Below, piece after piece: positions 30,301 to 41,793 of a DNA stretch of 64,000 nt. How positions within the stretch are numbered: position 1 is the stretch's first letter; the number at the start of each line of letters is the position of its first letter. Source of the DNA: Mesostigma viride (Eukaryota > Streptophyta > Mesostigmatophyceae > Mesostigmatales > Mesostigmataceae); NCBI GenBank assembly GCA_009746045.1, contig RPFO01001017.1:62001-126000 (forward strand). The letters run 5' to 3'. A program made the position numbers and the translations under genes. The notes under the pieces are model-generated. The model was not told the origin of the DNA and did not search any database. It worked only from the letters and a program-made list of their open reading frames with translations.

Positions 30301-33300
30301 CTATCCCAGATCACTCTAGCCCTTCTATTCCAGGTCCCTCCACCAGACAAACGAGCGCACGCTCCCATGCGACCCCGCGATGTGCTATCCCAGATCACTC
30401 TAGCCCTTCTATTCCAGGTCCCTCCACCAGACCAACGAGCGCACGCTCCCATGCGACCCCACAATGTGCTATCCCAGATCACTCTAGCCCTTCTATTCCA
30501 GGTCCCTCCACCAGACAAACGAGCGCACGCTCCCATGCGACCCCGCGATGTGCTATCCCAGATCACTCTAGCCCTTCTATTCCAGGTCCCTCTACCCGAC
30601 AAACGAGCGCACGCTCACATGCGACCCCGCGATGCGCTATCCCAGATCACTCTAGCACTTCTATTCCAGGTCCCTCTACCGCTGAGACCAACGAGCGCAC
30701 GCTCACATGCGACCCCGCGATGTGCTATCCCAGATCACTCTAGCACTTCTATTCCAGGTCCCTCTACCAGACAAACGAGCGCACGCTCCCATGCGACCCC
30801 GCGATGTGCTATCCCAGATCACTCTAGCCCTTCTATTCCAGGTCCCTCTACCAGACCAACGAGCGCACGCTCCCATGCGACCCCGCGATGTGCTATCCCA
30901 GATCACTCTAGCCCTTCTATTCCAGGTCCCTCCACCAGACCAACGAGCGCACGCTCACATGCGACCCCGCGATGTGCTATCCCAGATCACTCTAGCCCTT
31001 CTATTCCAGGTCCCTCTACCCGACCAACGAGCGCACGCTCCCATGCGACCCCACAATGTGCTATCCCAGATCACTCTAGCACTTCTATTCCAGGTCCCTC
31101 TACCCGACCAACGAGCGCACGCTCACATGCGACCCCGCGATGTGCTATCCCAGATCACTCTAGCCCTTCTATTCCAGGTCCCTCTACCAGACCAACGAGC
31201 GCACGCTCACATGCGACCCCGCGATGCGCTATCCCAGATCACTCTAGCCCTTCTATTCCAGGTCCCTCCACCAGACAAACGAGCGCACGCTCACATGCGA
31301 CCCCACGATGTGCTATCCCAGATCACTCTAGCCCTTCTATTCCAGGTCCCTCCACCAGACCAACGAGCGCACGCTCCCATGCGACCCCACAATGTGCTAT
31401 CCCAGATCACTCTAGCCCTTCTATTCCAGGTCCCTCTACCAGACAAACGAGCGCACGCTCACATGCGACCCCGCGATGTGCTATCCCAGATCACTCTAGC
31501 CCTTCTATTCCAGGTCCCTCCACCAGACAAACGAGCGCACGCTCCCATGCGACCCCGCGATGTGCTATCCCAGATCACTCTAGCCCTTCTATTCCAGGTC
31601 CCTCCACCAGACAAACGAGCGCACGCTCCCATGCGACCCCACAATGTGCTATCCCAGATCACTCTAGCCCTTCTATTCCAGGTCCCTCTACCAGACCAAC
31701 GAGCGCACGCTCACATGCGACCCCGCGATGTGCTATCCCAGATCACTCTAGCCCTTCTATTCCAGGTCCCTCCACCAGACAAACGAGCGCACGCTCACAT
31801 GCGACCCCACAATGTGCTATCCCAGATCACTCTAGCCCTTCTATTCCAGGTCCCTCTACCAGACAAACGAGCGCACGCTCCCATGCGACCCCGCGATGTG
31901 CTATCCCAGATCACTCTAGCCCTTCTATTCCAGGTCCCTCCACCAGACAAACGAGCGCACGCTCACATGCGACCCCGCGATGTGCTATCCCAGATCACTC
32001 TAGCCCTTCTATTCCAGGTCCCTCCACCAGACAAACGAGCGCACGCTCACATGCGACCCCGCGATGTGCTATCCCAGATCACTCTAGCCCTTCTATTCCA
32101 GGTCCCTCTACCCGACAAACGAGCGCACGCTCACATGCGACCCCGCGATGTGCTATCCCAGATCACTCTAGCCCTTCTATTCCAGGTCCCTCTACCAGAC
32201 AAACGAGCGCACGCTCCCATGCGACCCCGCGATGTGCTATCCCAGATCACTCTAGCCCTTCTATTCCAGGTCCCTCTACCAGACCAACGAGCGCACGCTC
32301 CCATGCGACCCCACGATGTGCTATCCCAGATCACTCTAGCCCTTCTATTCCAGGTCCCTCTACCAGACAAACGAGCGCACGCTCCCATGCGACCCCGCGA
32401 TGTGCTATCCCAGATCACTCTAGCACTTCTATTCCAGGTCCCTCCACCGCTGAGACCAACGAGCGCACGCTCACATGCGACCCCACGATGTGCTATCCCA
32501 GATCACTCTAGCCCTTCTATTCCAGGTCCCTCTACCAGACAAACGAGCGCACGCTCCCATGCGACCCCGCGATGTGCTATCCCAGATCACTCTAGCCCTT
32601 CTATTCCAGGTCCCTCCACCAGACAAACGAGCGCACGCTCCCATGCGACCCCGCGATGTGCTATCCCAGATCACTCTAGCACTTCTATTCCAGGTCCCTC
32701 CACCCGACAAACGAGCGCACGCTCCCATGCGACCCCACGTTGTGCTATCCCAGATCACTCTAGCCCTTCTATTCCAGGTCCCTCTACCGCTGAGACCAAC
32801 GAGCGCACGCTCACATGCGACCCCACAATGTGCTATCCCAGATCACTCTAGCCCTTCTATTCCAGGTCCCTCCACCAGACAAACGAGCGCACGCTCACAT
32901 GCGACCCCACGTTGTGCTATCCCAGATCACTCTAGCCCTTCTATTCCAGGTCCCTCTACCGCTGAGACCAACGAGCGCACGCTCCCATGCGACCCCACGA
33001 TGTGCTATCCCAGATCACTCTAGCCCTTCTATTCCAGGTCCCTCCACCAGACAAACGAGCGCACGCTCCCATGCGACCCCACGATGTGCTATCCCAGATC
33101 ACTCTAGCCCTTCTATTCCAGGTCCCTCTACCGCTGAGACAAACGAGCGCACGCTCCCATGCGACCCCGCGATGTGCTATCCCAGATCACTCTAGCCCTT
33201 CTATTCCAGGTCCCTCCACCAGACCAACGAGCGCACGCTCCCATGCGACCCCACGATGCGCTATCCCAGATCACTCTAGCACTTCTATTCCAGGTCCCTC

Positions 33301-36300
33301 TACCGCTGAGACCAACGAGCGCACGCTCCCATGCGACCCCACGATGTGCTATCCCAGATCACTCTAGCACTTCTATTCCAGGTCCCTCCACCAGACAAAC
33401 GAGCGCACGCTCCCATGCGACCCCGCGATGTGCTATCCCAGATCACTCTAGCCCTTCTATTCCAGGTCCCTCCACCAGACAAACGAGCGCACGCTCCCAT
33501 GCGACCCCGCGATGTGCTATCCCAGATCACTCTAGCCCTTCTATTCCAGGTCCCTCCACCCGACAAACGAGCGCACGCTCACATGCGACCCCACGATGTG
33601 CTATCCCAGATCACTCTAGCACTTCTATTCCAGGTCCCTCCACCAGACAAACGAGCGCACGCTCCCATGCGACCCCGCGATGTGCTATCCCAGATCACTC
33701 TAGCCCTTCTATTCCAGGTCCCTCCACCCGACAAACGAGCGCACGCTCACATGCGACCCCGCGATGTGCTATCCCAGATCACTCTAGCACTTCTATTCCA
33801 GGTCCCTCTACCAGACAAACGAGCGCACGCTCACATGCGACCCCGCGATGTGCTATCCCAGATCACTCTAGCACTTCTATTCCAGGTCCCTCTACCCGAC
33901 AAACGAGCGCACGCTCACATGCGACCCCGCGATGCGCACGCGGTTGCCCTCCGACAGCGACAGCGACCACAGCGCGGCGCTGGCGTTGGTCACCGCGTCG
34001 CCCCAGTGGAGGCAGGGGGGCGACGAAGGCAGGTCCGAAGAAGGAGCAGAACCAGGAGGTGGGTAAGGGCTGAGATGACCCGCTGCGCCCTTGCTGCCGC
34101 CGTTGCTTGAACTGTGCTGACTGCTGATGCACGCGCCACACGCGCAGGCGACACTCGCGCCCACCGCCGCCCTCCCGTCCTGGTCCTCCCGCCCACTGGC
34201 AGCATTAGCAACCCCCTGTTTGTGGGCGGTGGAGGCCTCCCTGCGGCAGCTGGCATCCGCGCCAACCGGCCTCAACGGCGTGGGCGTGGGCGAGCACTGT
34301 GGCACGCGGGGGGTGGCCGGTGATGGGCACCCGGGCGTGCGGTGGTGGCGCCGCTCCGTGTCCCCAGGACTGGAACCCGCAACGTCCACAGGGGACCGGT
34401 GCGCCCGTTGCGGCCCTGCCTGGGCACCCCCGCTGGGGCTGGCCGCCCCCCCCCTACCACTGGCCAGTGCCAGGGCGGCCACCCCCTCCCCCAGTAGCGC
34501 CATGAGGGGTTTGATTGCGCCCGCTTGCGCGATGGCGGCCTTGCAGCGCCCGCTCTTGCTGCACAGGTTGGCCAGCACGCGCGCCGCCATGCTGCGCTGA
34601 AACAGGGGCAGGCCTCCGTCGACAGACAAGGAAGGGGCGTTGCCAGATGCACCCGCTGCCCCACCCTGGCCGGCACCCTCAGACCTGAACGAAGGCACAG
34701 CGCCCGTGTGGCCGTGCCCACCGCGCGTGTTGCGGAGGAGAGCCACTAGCGCCGCCGCGCCTCCCGCGTGCACAATGGCCAGCTTGTGACGTTCATCAGT
34801 GGCACCTGCGCCCTCCCCGGATGCGGCCGTGCTGCCATCCGCCCCCATCGTTGCCCTCACACACACGCCATCCCCCTCGGGCTGCTGCAGCAACACCACC
34901 AGCGCATCGGGGGCAGCCGGCAGGCCCTTGGTGGGGGCGGGAGAGGCATCTGGTGTGGGCGCGGCCCCTGGCGTCCCTGGTGCGCCGGCGCCCAGCACCA
35001 GGTCGTCCCAGGACAGGGAGCGCGACGCCGCGGTGACGTCTGCCAGTGTTACCTGGTGGCGGCACGATGCCATGAGGCGCGAGCACAACGCATGACGATG
35101 AGGGCGCGAGAACTGGGTTCAATAGAGCAAAGCACCCACCATGTGTGCAGGCAAGGTTCCACGCAGGAGGGCAGCACCGACAAGTGCGTGCCATTCGGGT
35201 GGCTGTGCATCCTACTAGAGCGGAGTAGATGGGACAACGGATTCCCCCATTTGCCTGTAACGAGCAGCTGCCCTTGCCATGTGGCACCATGTGGCGCAGT
35301 GAATTGGGGGCATGGGCAACAATCAAGGGGCATGAGGGGCATGGGACCGTACGGCTGTAGTTGAACCAAAAGCGCAAGCCAATGCGAGAGAGCCCACGCC
35401 CCCCGTGCCCCCCATGCCACCCCGTACCCCCAGCATGACAGCATGCACGCAAGGGGCCACAGCGAGCATGACAGTGTGGGCCAGACATCGCAGACATCGC
35501 AGCGATGGCATGACACGCAGAATGGCCCACCACCGCGCGCGTTGGGCCCTCTACACAACAGTAGAGCCTCCATATTAAAGCTCACAGGTGAGAACACTGA
35601 AGGGGCCACGCACCACCGCGCGCGTCCGGTCCTCTGCGCACGCGCTGCCCAGCTGCGTCACCAGCGACGTCACGCGCTCCGCTTTCGCCACCGCCACCAA
35701 GCGAGCATGCCACCGCTGGCTCTGCTCCAGCTCGCACCGTGCAGACGCCAGCTCAGCGCGCAGGTCGGTCAGCGCCGCGCCGGCCTGGCGCAGGATGGCG
35801 TGTGCGGGGCCGTGCCAGACGCAAGAGACATGGTGGCGGGGCTGAGTCGACCCCACTTGCGGCCGACCTGGTGCCGGGGCCGTGACGCCGGCACAGCCAC
35901 ATGCCTCGCCTCCAGCATCGCTGTCATTATGATGACCGTGATCAGCATCACCATGGGGGTTCCCATCACCCCCGGGCGTTGATGCCACGGGACGGTTCGT
36001 GCTGCGAGCGGACCCCGGCGTTGCTTGCGGGAACAACTCCTGGCCCCACGACTGCACCACGGTCATCAGCTCCATCTCCCGCTGCTCGGCGCGCTGCCGG
36101 CGGTCCACCTGCACCCGCAGCTCGCCCTCCAGCCGGCCCTTCTCCTCGTGGACCCGCTTGGCCGCCTCCGCCAGCGCGGACACCTCCGCCAGCTGGCCGC
36201 GCAGCTGCAGCCGCTCTTTCTCTAGGAAGCGGATGTAGGCGCGCTGGAACGCCGACGTGGCCTCCAATTTGGTCTGGTCCGCCGATACCTTGTGGCATAG

Positions 36301-36741
36301 TGCCGATACCTTGGACAACCGCTTGCTGAAGTCGAATTGGGGCTCTGGGGATGATGGGGCATGTTCGGTGGTATCGTTGAATAGGTCGGAGAAGGGAGCC
36401 TGAGCGTTGGCGGGTAGGCTGCTGTCAGGAACGGTGAATTGCGGGCCGCGTTTCTTAGACGGCGTGAGGATGGACTTGAGCTTTATCCCCAGAGGCGACC
36501 CGCTCGCTATCTCTGCTTTTATCCGTGACTTCTTCTCAGGCGTCGTCATTTTCCACAGTCCGCTTCCGGCATTGCTTTCATTCGTCACTTCGCTGAGTGC
36601 GTGCCGGTTCTCACGTCCGACGGCCGGGGACTTCGGATCTAGTGACCTGCGTACCTCGTTGACCATGTGAAGACCCCATTTCTCGCTATCAATTCTGCTT
36701 GGACATGACATTCTTAACGACCCTTTATATGGTGGAAACAC
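27335..36741 (-). CDS. Coiled-coil and armadillo-repeat protein
   Basis: Exons on the minus strand: 36741-35614, 35052-33919, 29125-28879, 27928-27633, 27364-27335. Phases close to a 944-residue protein. Exon 1 is basic, with Ser/Pro-rich segments and coiled coil (about residues 137-235: LEKERLQLRGQLAEVSALAE, then EKGRLEGELRVQVDRRQRAE) and a second helical stretch before its end. From there armadillo repeats follow: LVTQLGSACAEDRTRAV, HAGGAAALVALLRN, AARVLANLCSKSGRCKAAIA, NASAALWSLSLSEGNRVRIA, AAAVLWNLALDAKHRPRLAR, KAAGALGNLALDEGTRSAIR and ALSCLAYHNEENRDTILRYG. Low-complexity Ala/Gly/Pro inserts split the exon 2 repeats. Armadillo arrays are protein-binding scaffolds; no partner can be named. 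The tiny last exon (FMAEGSFLE) is inferred from phase. Two introns consist mostly of minisatellites. Confidence 0.82.
27985..28183 (-). repeat. Decayed units of the 57-bp minisatellite
   Basis: At least three diverged units (CCCTACCTGCATGACAATG, CCCCTACTTGCATGACAAAT, TTCTACCTGCATGCATAATG) continue the array at 28184-28700 on its distal side. Each keeps a CATGCAG|GTAG-like or CATGCAAG|TAG minus-strand junction. Confidence 0.7.
28184..28700 (-). repeat. 57-bp minisatellite, 9 copies
   Basis: The unit is CCATCCTGCCCCCTACCTGC plus ATGATGAATGAAACCTGACA plus AACACAATGACGTCAAA, period 57 bp. It lies in intron 3 of the armadillo gene. On the gene's strand every unit contains CATGCAG|GTAGGGGG or CATGTAG|GTACGGGG, closely resembling the real exon 3 donor CACGCAG|GTGGGTG (28879/28878). 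Intermediate copies lie between exon and array at about 28718 and 28776. Confidence 0.9.
29488..29622 (+). repeat. Dispersed short repeat (copy 2)
   Basis: See the copy at 10815-10942. It contains GGCTCGAGCTACCATGGTCC and GCCTGCGCTGGTTGTCTC. It lies in intron 2 of the armadillo gene. Confidence 0.65.
30001..33930 (-). repeat. 84-bp minisatellite, 47 copies, with 172-bp higher-order units
   Basis: The unit contains CATGCGACCCCGCGATGTGC, TATCCCAGATCACTCTAGC and CGAACGAGCGCACGCTC-type segments. The first and last ATG of CATGCG lie at 30031 and 33919: 46 intervals of 84 bp plus six 4-bp insertions (GCTGAG variants at 30681, 32449, 32789, 32961, 33133, 33305). The last four are 172 bp apart, i.e. 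dimer units. The array abuts the donor of exon 2 of the armadillo gene (33919/33918), and the unit includes that donor: units with CTCACATGCG read CAT|GTGAGC on the gene's strand, while units with CTCCCATGCG have lost the GT. Long open frames across it in several registers follow from 84 being divisible by 3. Confidence 0.93.
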
Positions 36742-38016
36742 CTGTGGTTAACCCGTACGTCTTGCTTTTACTACTTCTCTTGGCCGGTACAAATATGCAA
36801 GGAACTATAAGGAGTCGTCAACAACTCCGCCATGCAGGTGGGTCGTCCCGCATTGCGCTAATTTGCATTTTTAGCGTGCGAAAGCCGGCCCCGGGAATAT
36901 GACTAGCATACGTGTTCCTCTTGCCATGTTAAAAAGATTCAGGAGCCGCCCAAACTTGCGATTTGGAGAATTGCATGCAGGCCAATCGTCCTGCAAACTT
37001 ATTGCAGCCTAATTCCTGCTGTGGCTAGTTTTGGAGCCGTTGGCTGTGAATAATTGACCGTCTAACGGTAACGAGCCACGTGCGTGCGTATACAAATTCT
37101 TTGTACTGTACCCCTGCTGTACCACTCAGCTGCCAGACGCACCGAGGCGGGTCCGGCCGCCGCGCCGCGGCCCGGCGTTGCAGGCAAACAACAGTCGAGT
37201 AGAGTCGAGTGCCCCTCAGGCCTCAGCCCTCAAGGCCTCAACGTTGTTGTTGCCCACGCCGCACATGGGCAGCAGAGATTTGGAAACGGCCCTTATGCCG
37301 TAACCTTGACCTTATGAACCTAGCGTAGTGTCCTAGTCAACACTCAACAGTCAACAACAACAAAGGCAGCAACTACGGTGAGATCTTCTCTGTCGGATGA
37401 TAAAAGATTCATGACGTCCGAGTAGCGACCGTTTCAGCTTGCGCGAACGCTCCCATTCGTACTTGGTGGTTACCACCTACATTGTAGTACTGCCCATTTG
37501 CGGCGTGGGAAACAACAACAACAACAACAACAGTGTAGTACTAGCGAGCAGTCCGCGTTGCGGCCTTGCTGGCGTGTAGGAAATCAACCGTTGGGTCCGC
37601 GCGCATGTCAACTGCCAACTCACACGAGTCACATCACGCGTCAAGGTCACTGGTCAAGGGGGTGCCCGCCTTTGTGGGTGACAGAGTTGGCGAGCTGGAT
37701 GCGTATATAGAACGTCCGTTGCTCGCAAGCCGGGGCATAACAATCCATCCTCGGCATTGTAGCCGTAATACATCATCGCTGATGTAGGTTGGTGTATCTA
37801 TTCTTGTCTGGAAAGCACGGTTTTGCTTTTCTCATAGTCCTTCCCGTGCTTGTCGGTATCGATATTTCCGGTCGGTACACTAATATGGGCTGTGTTGCCT
37901 AGTATTGGGTTCGATTCCATTTCATCAAATCTCTCTGCTCTTGCTGGACCTAGAAGAGGCGTACGAGAACTTTTGAACAACTCATCACAAATCTCAGCCC
38001 AGCCACGCCTGTAGAA
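36742..38016. promoter_or_regulatory. Shared upstream region of the divergent armadillo and LIM genes
   Basis: 1275 bp separate the two start codons, which point away from each other. No TATA box is evident. There is a short (CAA)n run at 37510-37530. The 5' leaders and both promoters should lie here; no exon was recognised. Confidence 0.5.
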
Positions 38017-39198
38017 ATGTCCGCCTACTCGGATCCTAGTGTCCAAACCGCGATCATTAAGTCCACCTTGGAGTTGTTGACCAATGCCATGACCGAGCGA
38101 GCAAGGCTGCTGTCCAACTGGGAGCTGGACAAGCATCGGCAGCAGCAAAAGCTTCAGGTAAATGCCACTCGCCCCTTCGGCGGTCTCATAGCAGCTGGTC
38201 TTCGGACGCTGGGCGCAGGTGAAGGTCGCGCGTGCCCACTGCATGCAAATTGATTCTATCTCTTTCCCCGGCTCCGCCATGCTGCTCTGCAGGCAAACCT
38301 GTTGAAGAAGAAAGCCAAGAAGGAGAGCGAGAACGCGTCGGCGTCGCCCGTGATCACGCCGTCCTCGCCGCGGACGGTCGCGTCCCCGCGCGCGAAGGAC
38401 GAGCCGGCCAAGGACGAGGCGGGGAAGGAGGAACACGATCTGCGGCCGTCCGAGAGCACGTGCGTTAGCTGCAACCTGCCGATGGCGAGCCAGGCGGGGT
38501 TCGCCGTGCGTGGCGATGTCTGGCACGCACAGTGCTTTGTCTGTGAGGCGTGCAAAAAGCCCTTCCCCGACAACGTGTTTGTGCCGCGCGAGGTGCCCCC
38601 TGAGGAGTCCGGCGGCGAGCATAAGGAGAAGTTCTACTGCTTGCCCTGCCACATCGACCTGTTTGCGGCGCGCTGCGTCGGCTGCGGGGAGGTCATCCGC
38701 GACAGCACATACCTGACAGCGTTGGGTGGCGGATGGCACGAACGCTGCTTCGTGTGCACCCACTGCAAGAAGCCGTTTCCGGACAGCTCATTCATGACGC
38801 GCGATGACAAGGCCTACTGCGCGGCCGACTTCAACGAGCTATTTGCACCGCGCTGCACTGCGTGCCACAAGCCCATTTTGGTCGACGAGGACGTGATCCA
38901 CTACAAGGACAACATGCTGCACCCGGCCTGCTTCCGCTGCGCCATCTGTGCGTGCCTGCTCACCGACAAGTTCCACGAGAAGGGTGGCGCCACGTTCTGC
39001 TCCAAGTGCTACGACGACCGCTTTGGGATGCACTGCCTCAAGTGCACGGCGATCATATCGGGCAGCGCGCTCAAGGCGCTGGGCGGGCTGTGGCACCCTG
39101 AGTGCCTCACCTGCACCAAGTGTGACGTCCAGTTGACGGGGATCATGAAGGACATTCAGGGGAAGCCCTACTGCAAGGAGTGCGCGGCAACCATGTAG
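38017..39198 (+). CDS. Four-LIM-domain protein
   Basis: Two exons, 38017-38157 and 38293-39198, with intron donor CAG|GTAAAT and acceptor CTGCAG, join in phase 0 to a 348-residue protein. Residues 1-50 are helical and charged (MSAYSDPSVQTAIIKSTLEL…). Residues 52-103 are a Lys/Ser/Pro-rich linker with SPR-type sites. Four LIM double zinc fingers follow at about 104-171, 175-231, 235-291 and 295-345 (for example CVSC … HAQC … CEAC; CVGC … HERC … CTHC; CTAC … HPAC … CAIC; CLKC … HPEC … CTKC … CKEC). The first LIM has a longer second loop with an acidic insert. LIM arrays bind proteins, often cytoskeletal; the order resembles paxillin-type tails without LD motifs. The stop is three residues after the last zinc ligand. 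Confidence 0.93.
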
Positions 39199-39420
39199 GG
39201 GTGGAGGGGGGGGGGGGGGTGGCGGGGGGCTACTGCAGCAAGAGCGAAGCTGCCCTGTATGGAGGTTGTTGGGGGGTTGGTCTACTGCAAGGACTTTGCC
39301 GCGACCATCGAGGGGGGCCATGTTCAACATACTCGCAAAACAATCCCCAAAGCCGTAGTTAGGGGAGGCCCGAACGCAAGGAGCTTGCCGCCAGCGCATG
39401 GATGAAGGGGGCCATGGACT
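39199..39420 (+). repeat. Three decayed copies of the LIM gene's coding end
   Basis: The gene end TACTGCAAGGAGTGCGCGGC (39169) reappears as TACTGCAGCAAGAGCGAAGC at 39231, TACTGCAAGGACTTTGCCGC at 39283 and CGCAAGGAGCTTGCCGCCAG at about 39373, each followed by a G-rich stretch like the one after the stop. Confidence 0.8.
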
Positions 39421-40447
39421 GCAAGTGGATCTGATTGTGCAGAGTTGGTGCTGGGTGCATGTAACCGAGTTGAGGTGCCCGGCCAACGGCAAATTCTGCG
39501 TTGGCTGCTACCAGGGGGCATCATGGCGCCGTGGTTGATATTACCATGATTTTTGGTTGTTGTTGAAATTACCGCAATGGCAACTGATTGGCAGTGAACG
39601 GATTTCCCACACAAAGTGGTAGCTCACGCTCCCCTGCATGGCTCTCCTTTGGCTGGTTGGTACAGCGAGCCAGCGATCCTCAGCCAGGAGTGTTGGGCTG
39701 TGCCACTTTGATACCTGTGGCATCATTGGCATTTGATTGGGCCTGTTTATGCATGGAATGATTGCGTAGTTTGGGCCACATGTCGCTTTTCATGTAGCTT
39801 TGCTGTCCTTTCGAAGTGGGGTGGCCAGTCTTGCTGGAAGGGTTATTTGAACTTCTGGGCCAGCTATGTGCAAGAAACTCAAGGCATTATTCGCAGCTGC
39901 CACAATGTATTTTGAGAATTGACGTAAACTGCGTAGGAAGCCACCGCTGAGGCGCAGTACATTACTAATGCCATCTCAGCAGGATGTGGAATCGGTGCCC
40001 ATTCGTGACTATTTTTCAGCTCTTGAAGGTCATTGCTCATTTTGCTCTGACATGGTATTAGCATTGATAAGCAATGGCTATATACTACGGCTGGCCTTCA
40101 GTGCATGTTCACGCACTTACTTATGGCTGGCCGTTCCATTCCCATTTCATCGAGGATTTCTGCTCACGTGACGCATTAATGCGTTAATTGTAGTGCTACG
40201 TTGTCTCGTGCTTAGCATCAATGATAATTATAACATATTGTTGGCCATTGCGGATGTGCTTGAAAGATTTGTACCCTATTCATTCATTCGTTCATGCATT
40301 CACGTGCCTCCGTTGGGATTGAGAGTCACGGGGTCAACTTTTTCAGTACGTACCTTTGTCCTTTCATCCCTGTTTGATGCCCAGCAAGAAGGGGGCATGG
40401 GACCCCCCCCCGCCCCCCTTCTCTCGTTGCGTTGAACCATGTCATAA
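39421..40447. other. Intergenic, nothing recognised
   Basis: No coding motif, array or retro-tail can be supported. A TGTAA at 39459 could serve the LIM transcript. Confidence 0.4.
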
Positions 40448-40498
40448 GAGAACAGCAGACAAACACCGAAAAGATAACAGCAGGCTCGAGCTACCATT

Positions 40499-40880
40499 AA
40501 TCAATTAATTAATTAGTTAGGAACATAACTCCGTTGGGGGTACATGTAGCACATATCCCTGAGAAGGGGCATATTCTGATCAGGCACTCCGCAAAGGTGA
40601 AAACCATTTGCGTTCAGTGCCGGGCCATATGAAGCAGAGAAGGGGCATATGGAGCTTTGTACATTCTGGGCTACTTCCTGCAAGGGTAGGGTGTAAACTA
40701 CACCTGCTCTAGGTGCACCAAGTGCACCTGCACCACCATGATGTATCATGCACAGCTTTTCTCGTGTCGGAAAGGCCGGGCATGGGGTGGAAGATCATCA
40801 TGGGTATACAAAGGCTAGGGCATGGCTTCTCAGCAGAGAGTGACTCTCTGCATAGGCAGAGCTTGGCTGAATTCTTAACC
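40499..40880 (-). mobile_element. Retroelement 3' UTR copy, minus orientation
   Basis: It starts with TTAATCAATTAATTAATTAG, then AACATAACTCCGTTGGGGGT, CCTGAGAAGGGGCATA, GGGCTACTTCCTGCAAGG, GGTGCACCAAGTGCACCTGC and CTCAGCAGAGAGTGACTCTC. This is the same order as the 3' UTR at 22503-22945. No coding part remains. Confidence 0.7.
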
Positions 40881-40895
40881 CGTGTTTTTTTTAAT

Positions 40896-41070
40896 TAGAA
40901 CGCGATATAGCCCTGGTGCACCTAGAGCAAGGGTCCTTTACATTCCCACCCTTGCAGGAAGTAGCTTAGAATGTATGATAGGCCATATGCCCCTTCTCTG
41001 GGCTATGTGCTACATATACTCCCAACGGAGTTATGTTCCTAATTAATTAATTAATTAATATCGCGTTGTA
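40896..41070 (+). mobile_element. Retro-tail inserted in an AACGCGATAT site
   Basis: A plus-strand retro-tail (CCCTGGTGCACCTAGAGCAA … CTCCCAACGGAGTTATGTTCC … TTAATTAATT) is framed by TAGAACGCGATATAGC on the left and ATATCGCGTTGTAAGC on the right. AGAACGCATATAGC follows at 41081. The same AACGCGAT palindromes occur at 43233-43290. Confidence 0.6.
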
Positions 41071-41256
41071 AGCTTTTTTTAGAACGCATATAGCACCTAA
41101 GGAAAAATTTTTTTCATGGTCATGTATATACTTTCCTGAAAGCCCATAAATCAAAGGATTTTTTGAGCTACACAGACCTACAAAATGCTAAGTCATTAGA
41201 GAGATACACTGGTTTGAATACAGGGGGGTCTGACCATGACCGCAATTTCTTGACCC

Positions 41257-41793
41257 TAGGTCACAAGTAAGTAAGTAAGTAAGTAAGTACTTGCGTGTCA
41301 TGCGCAAAGGCATGCCACGGAGTACTATGCTAATCTCATTAGAAAAATAATTACACAAAAGTTTAAACAAATATCGTCTGCATCATCCCCCAACCGTTAA
41401 GCACTAGATGGGGATGTAATCCTCATCCGAGCTGTCCTCTACTGTAATAGGTCACAAGTACAGATGTTGCTGGACAACCTAGTCCCAGCCCAGTTTGAAT
41501 ACCGCATCCACTCTCTCTCCCTTCTTTGGACTGCCATGCAGAACAAGACGCGGTGGCAGAAGATTGTCAAGGCTCACACGCTCGACCCTGTGGGCAAGCC
41601 CCCTCCCCCCAAGAGGAGGAGGCGTTTTGACGAGTAGGTCAGTTAGGATTTTTCTAGACTAGATTAGCGTTAGGATAGTTAGATTACGCGGCTGTCCCCT
41701 TTCCACCACCCCTCAAGGAATATGTGCTACATGATCTCCCAACGGAGGCATGTTATAATTAAATTTTTTTAATTTTTAATTTAGGTCACAAGT
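41257..41793. mobile_element. Two serial retro-insertions sharing one target
   Basis: The 12-mer TAGGTCACAAGT occurs at 41257-41268, 41448-41459 and 41782-41793. Between the first two lies a minus-strand copy of the repeat of 22285-22440 with an (ACTT)n tail. Between the second and third lies a plus-strand LINE 3' end, 41460-41781, encoding IHSLSLLWTAMQNKTRWQKI and GKPPPPKRRRRFDE plus stop, with a tail AATTAAATTTTTTT. The latter matches 25235-25975. Confidence 0.82.

Noticed and set aside
30001..33930. Long open frames of up to 826 codons (repeat protein) across the 84-bp array
   Set aside because: They appear in several frames and on both strands because the period is divisible by three. 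The array is an intron of the armadillo gene, with coding exons of matching phase on both sides.
37798..38763. Minus-strand 321-codon frame overlapping the LIM gene start
   Set aside because: It is the shadow of the GC-rich LIM exons and has no domain of its own.
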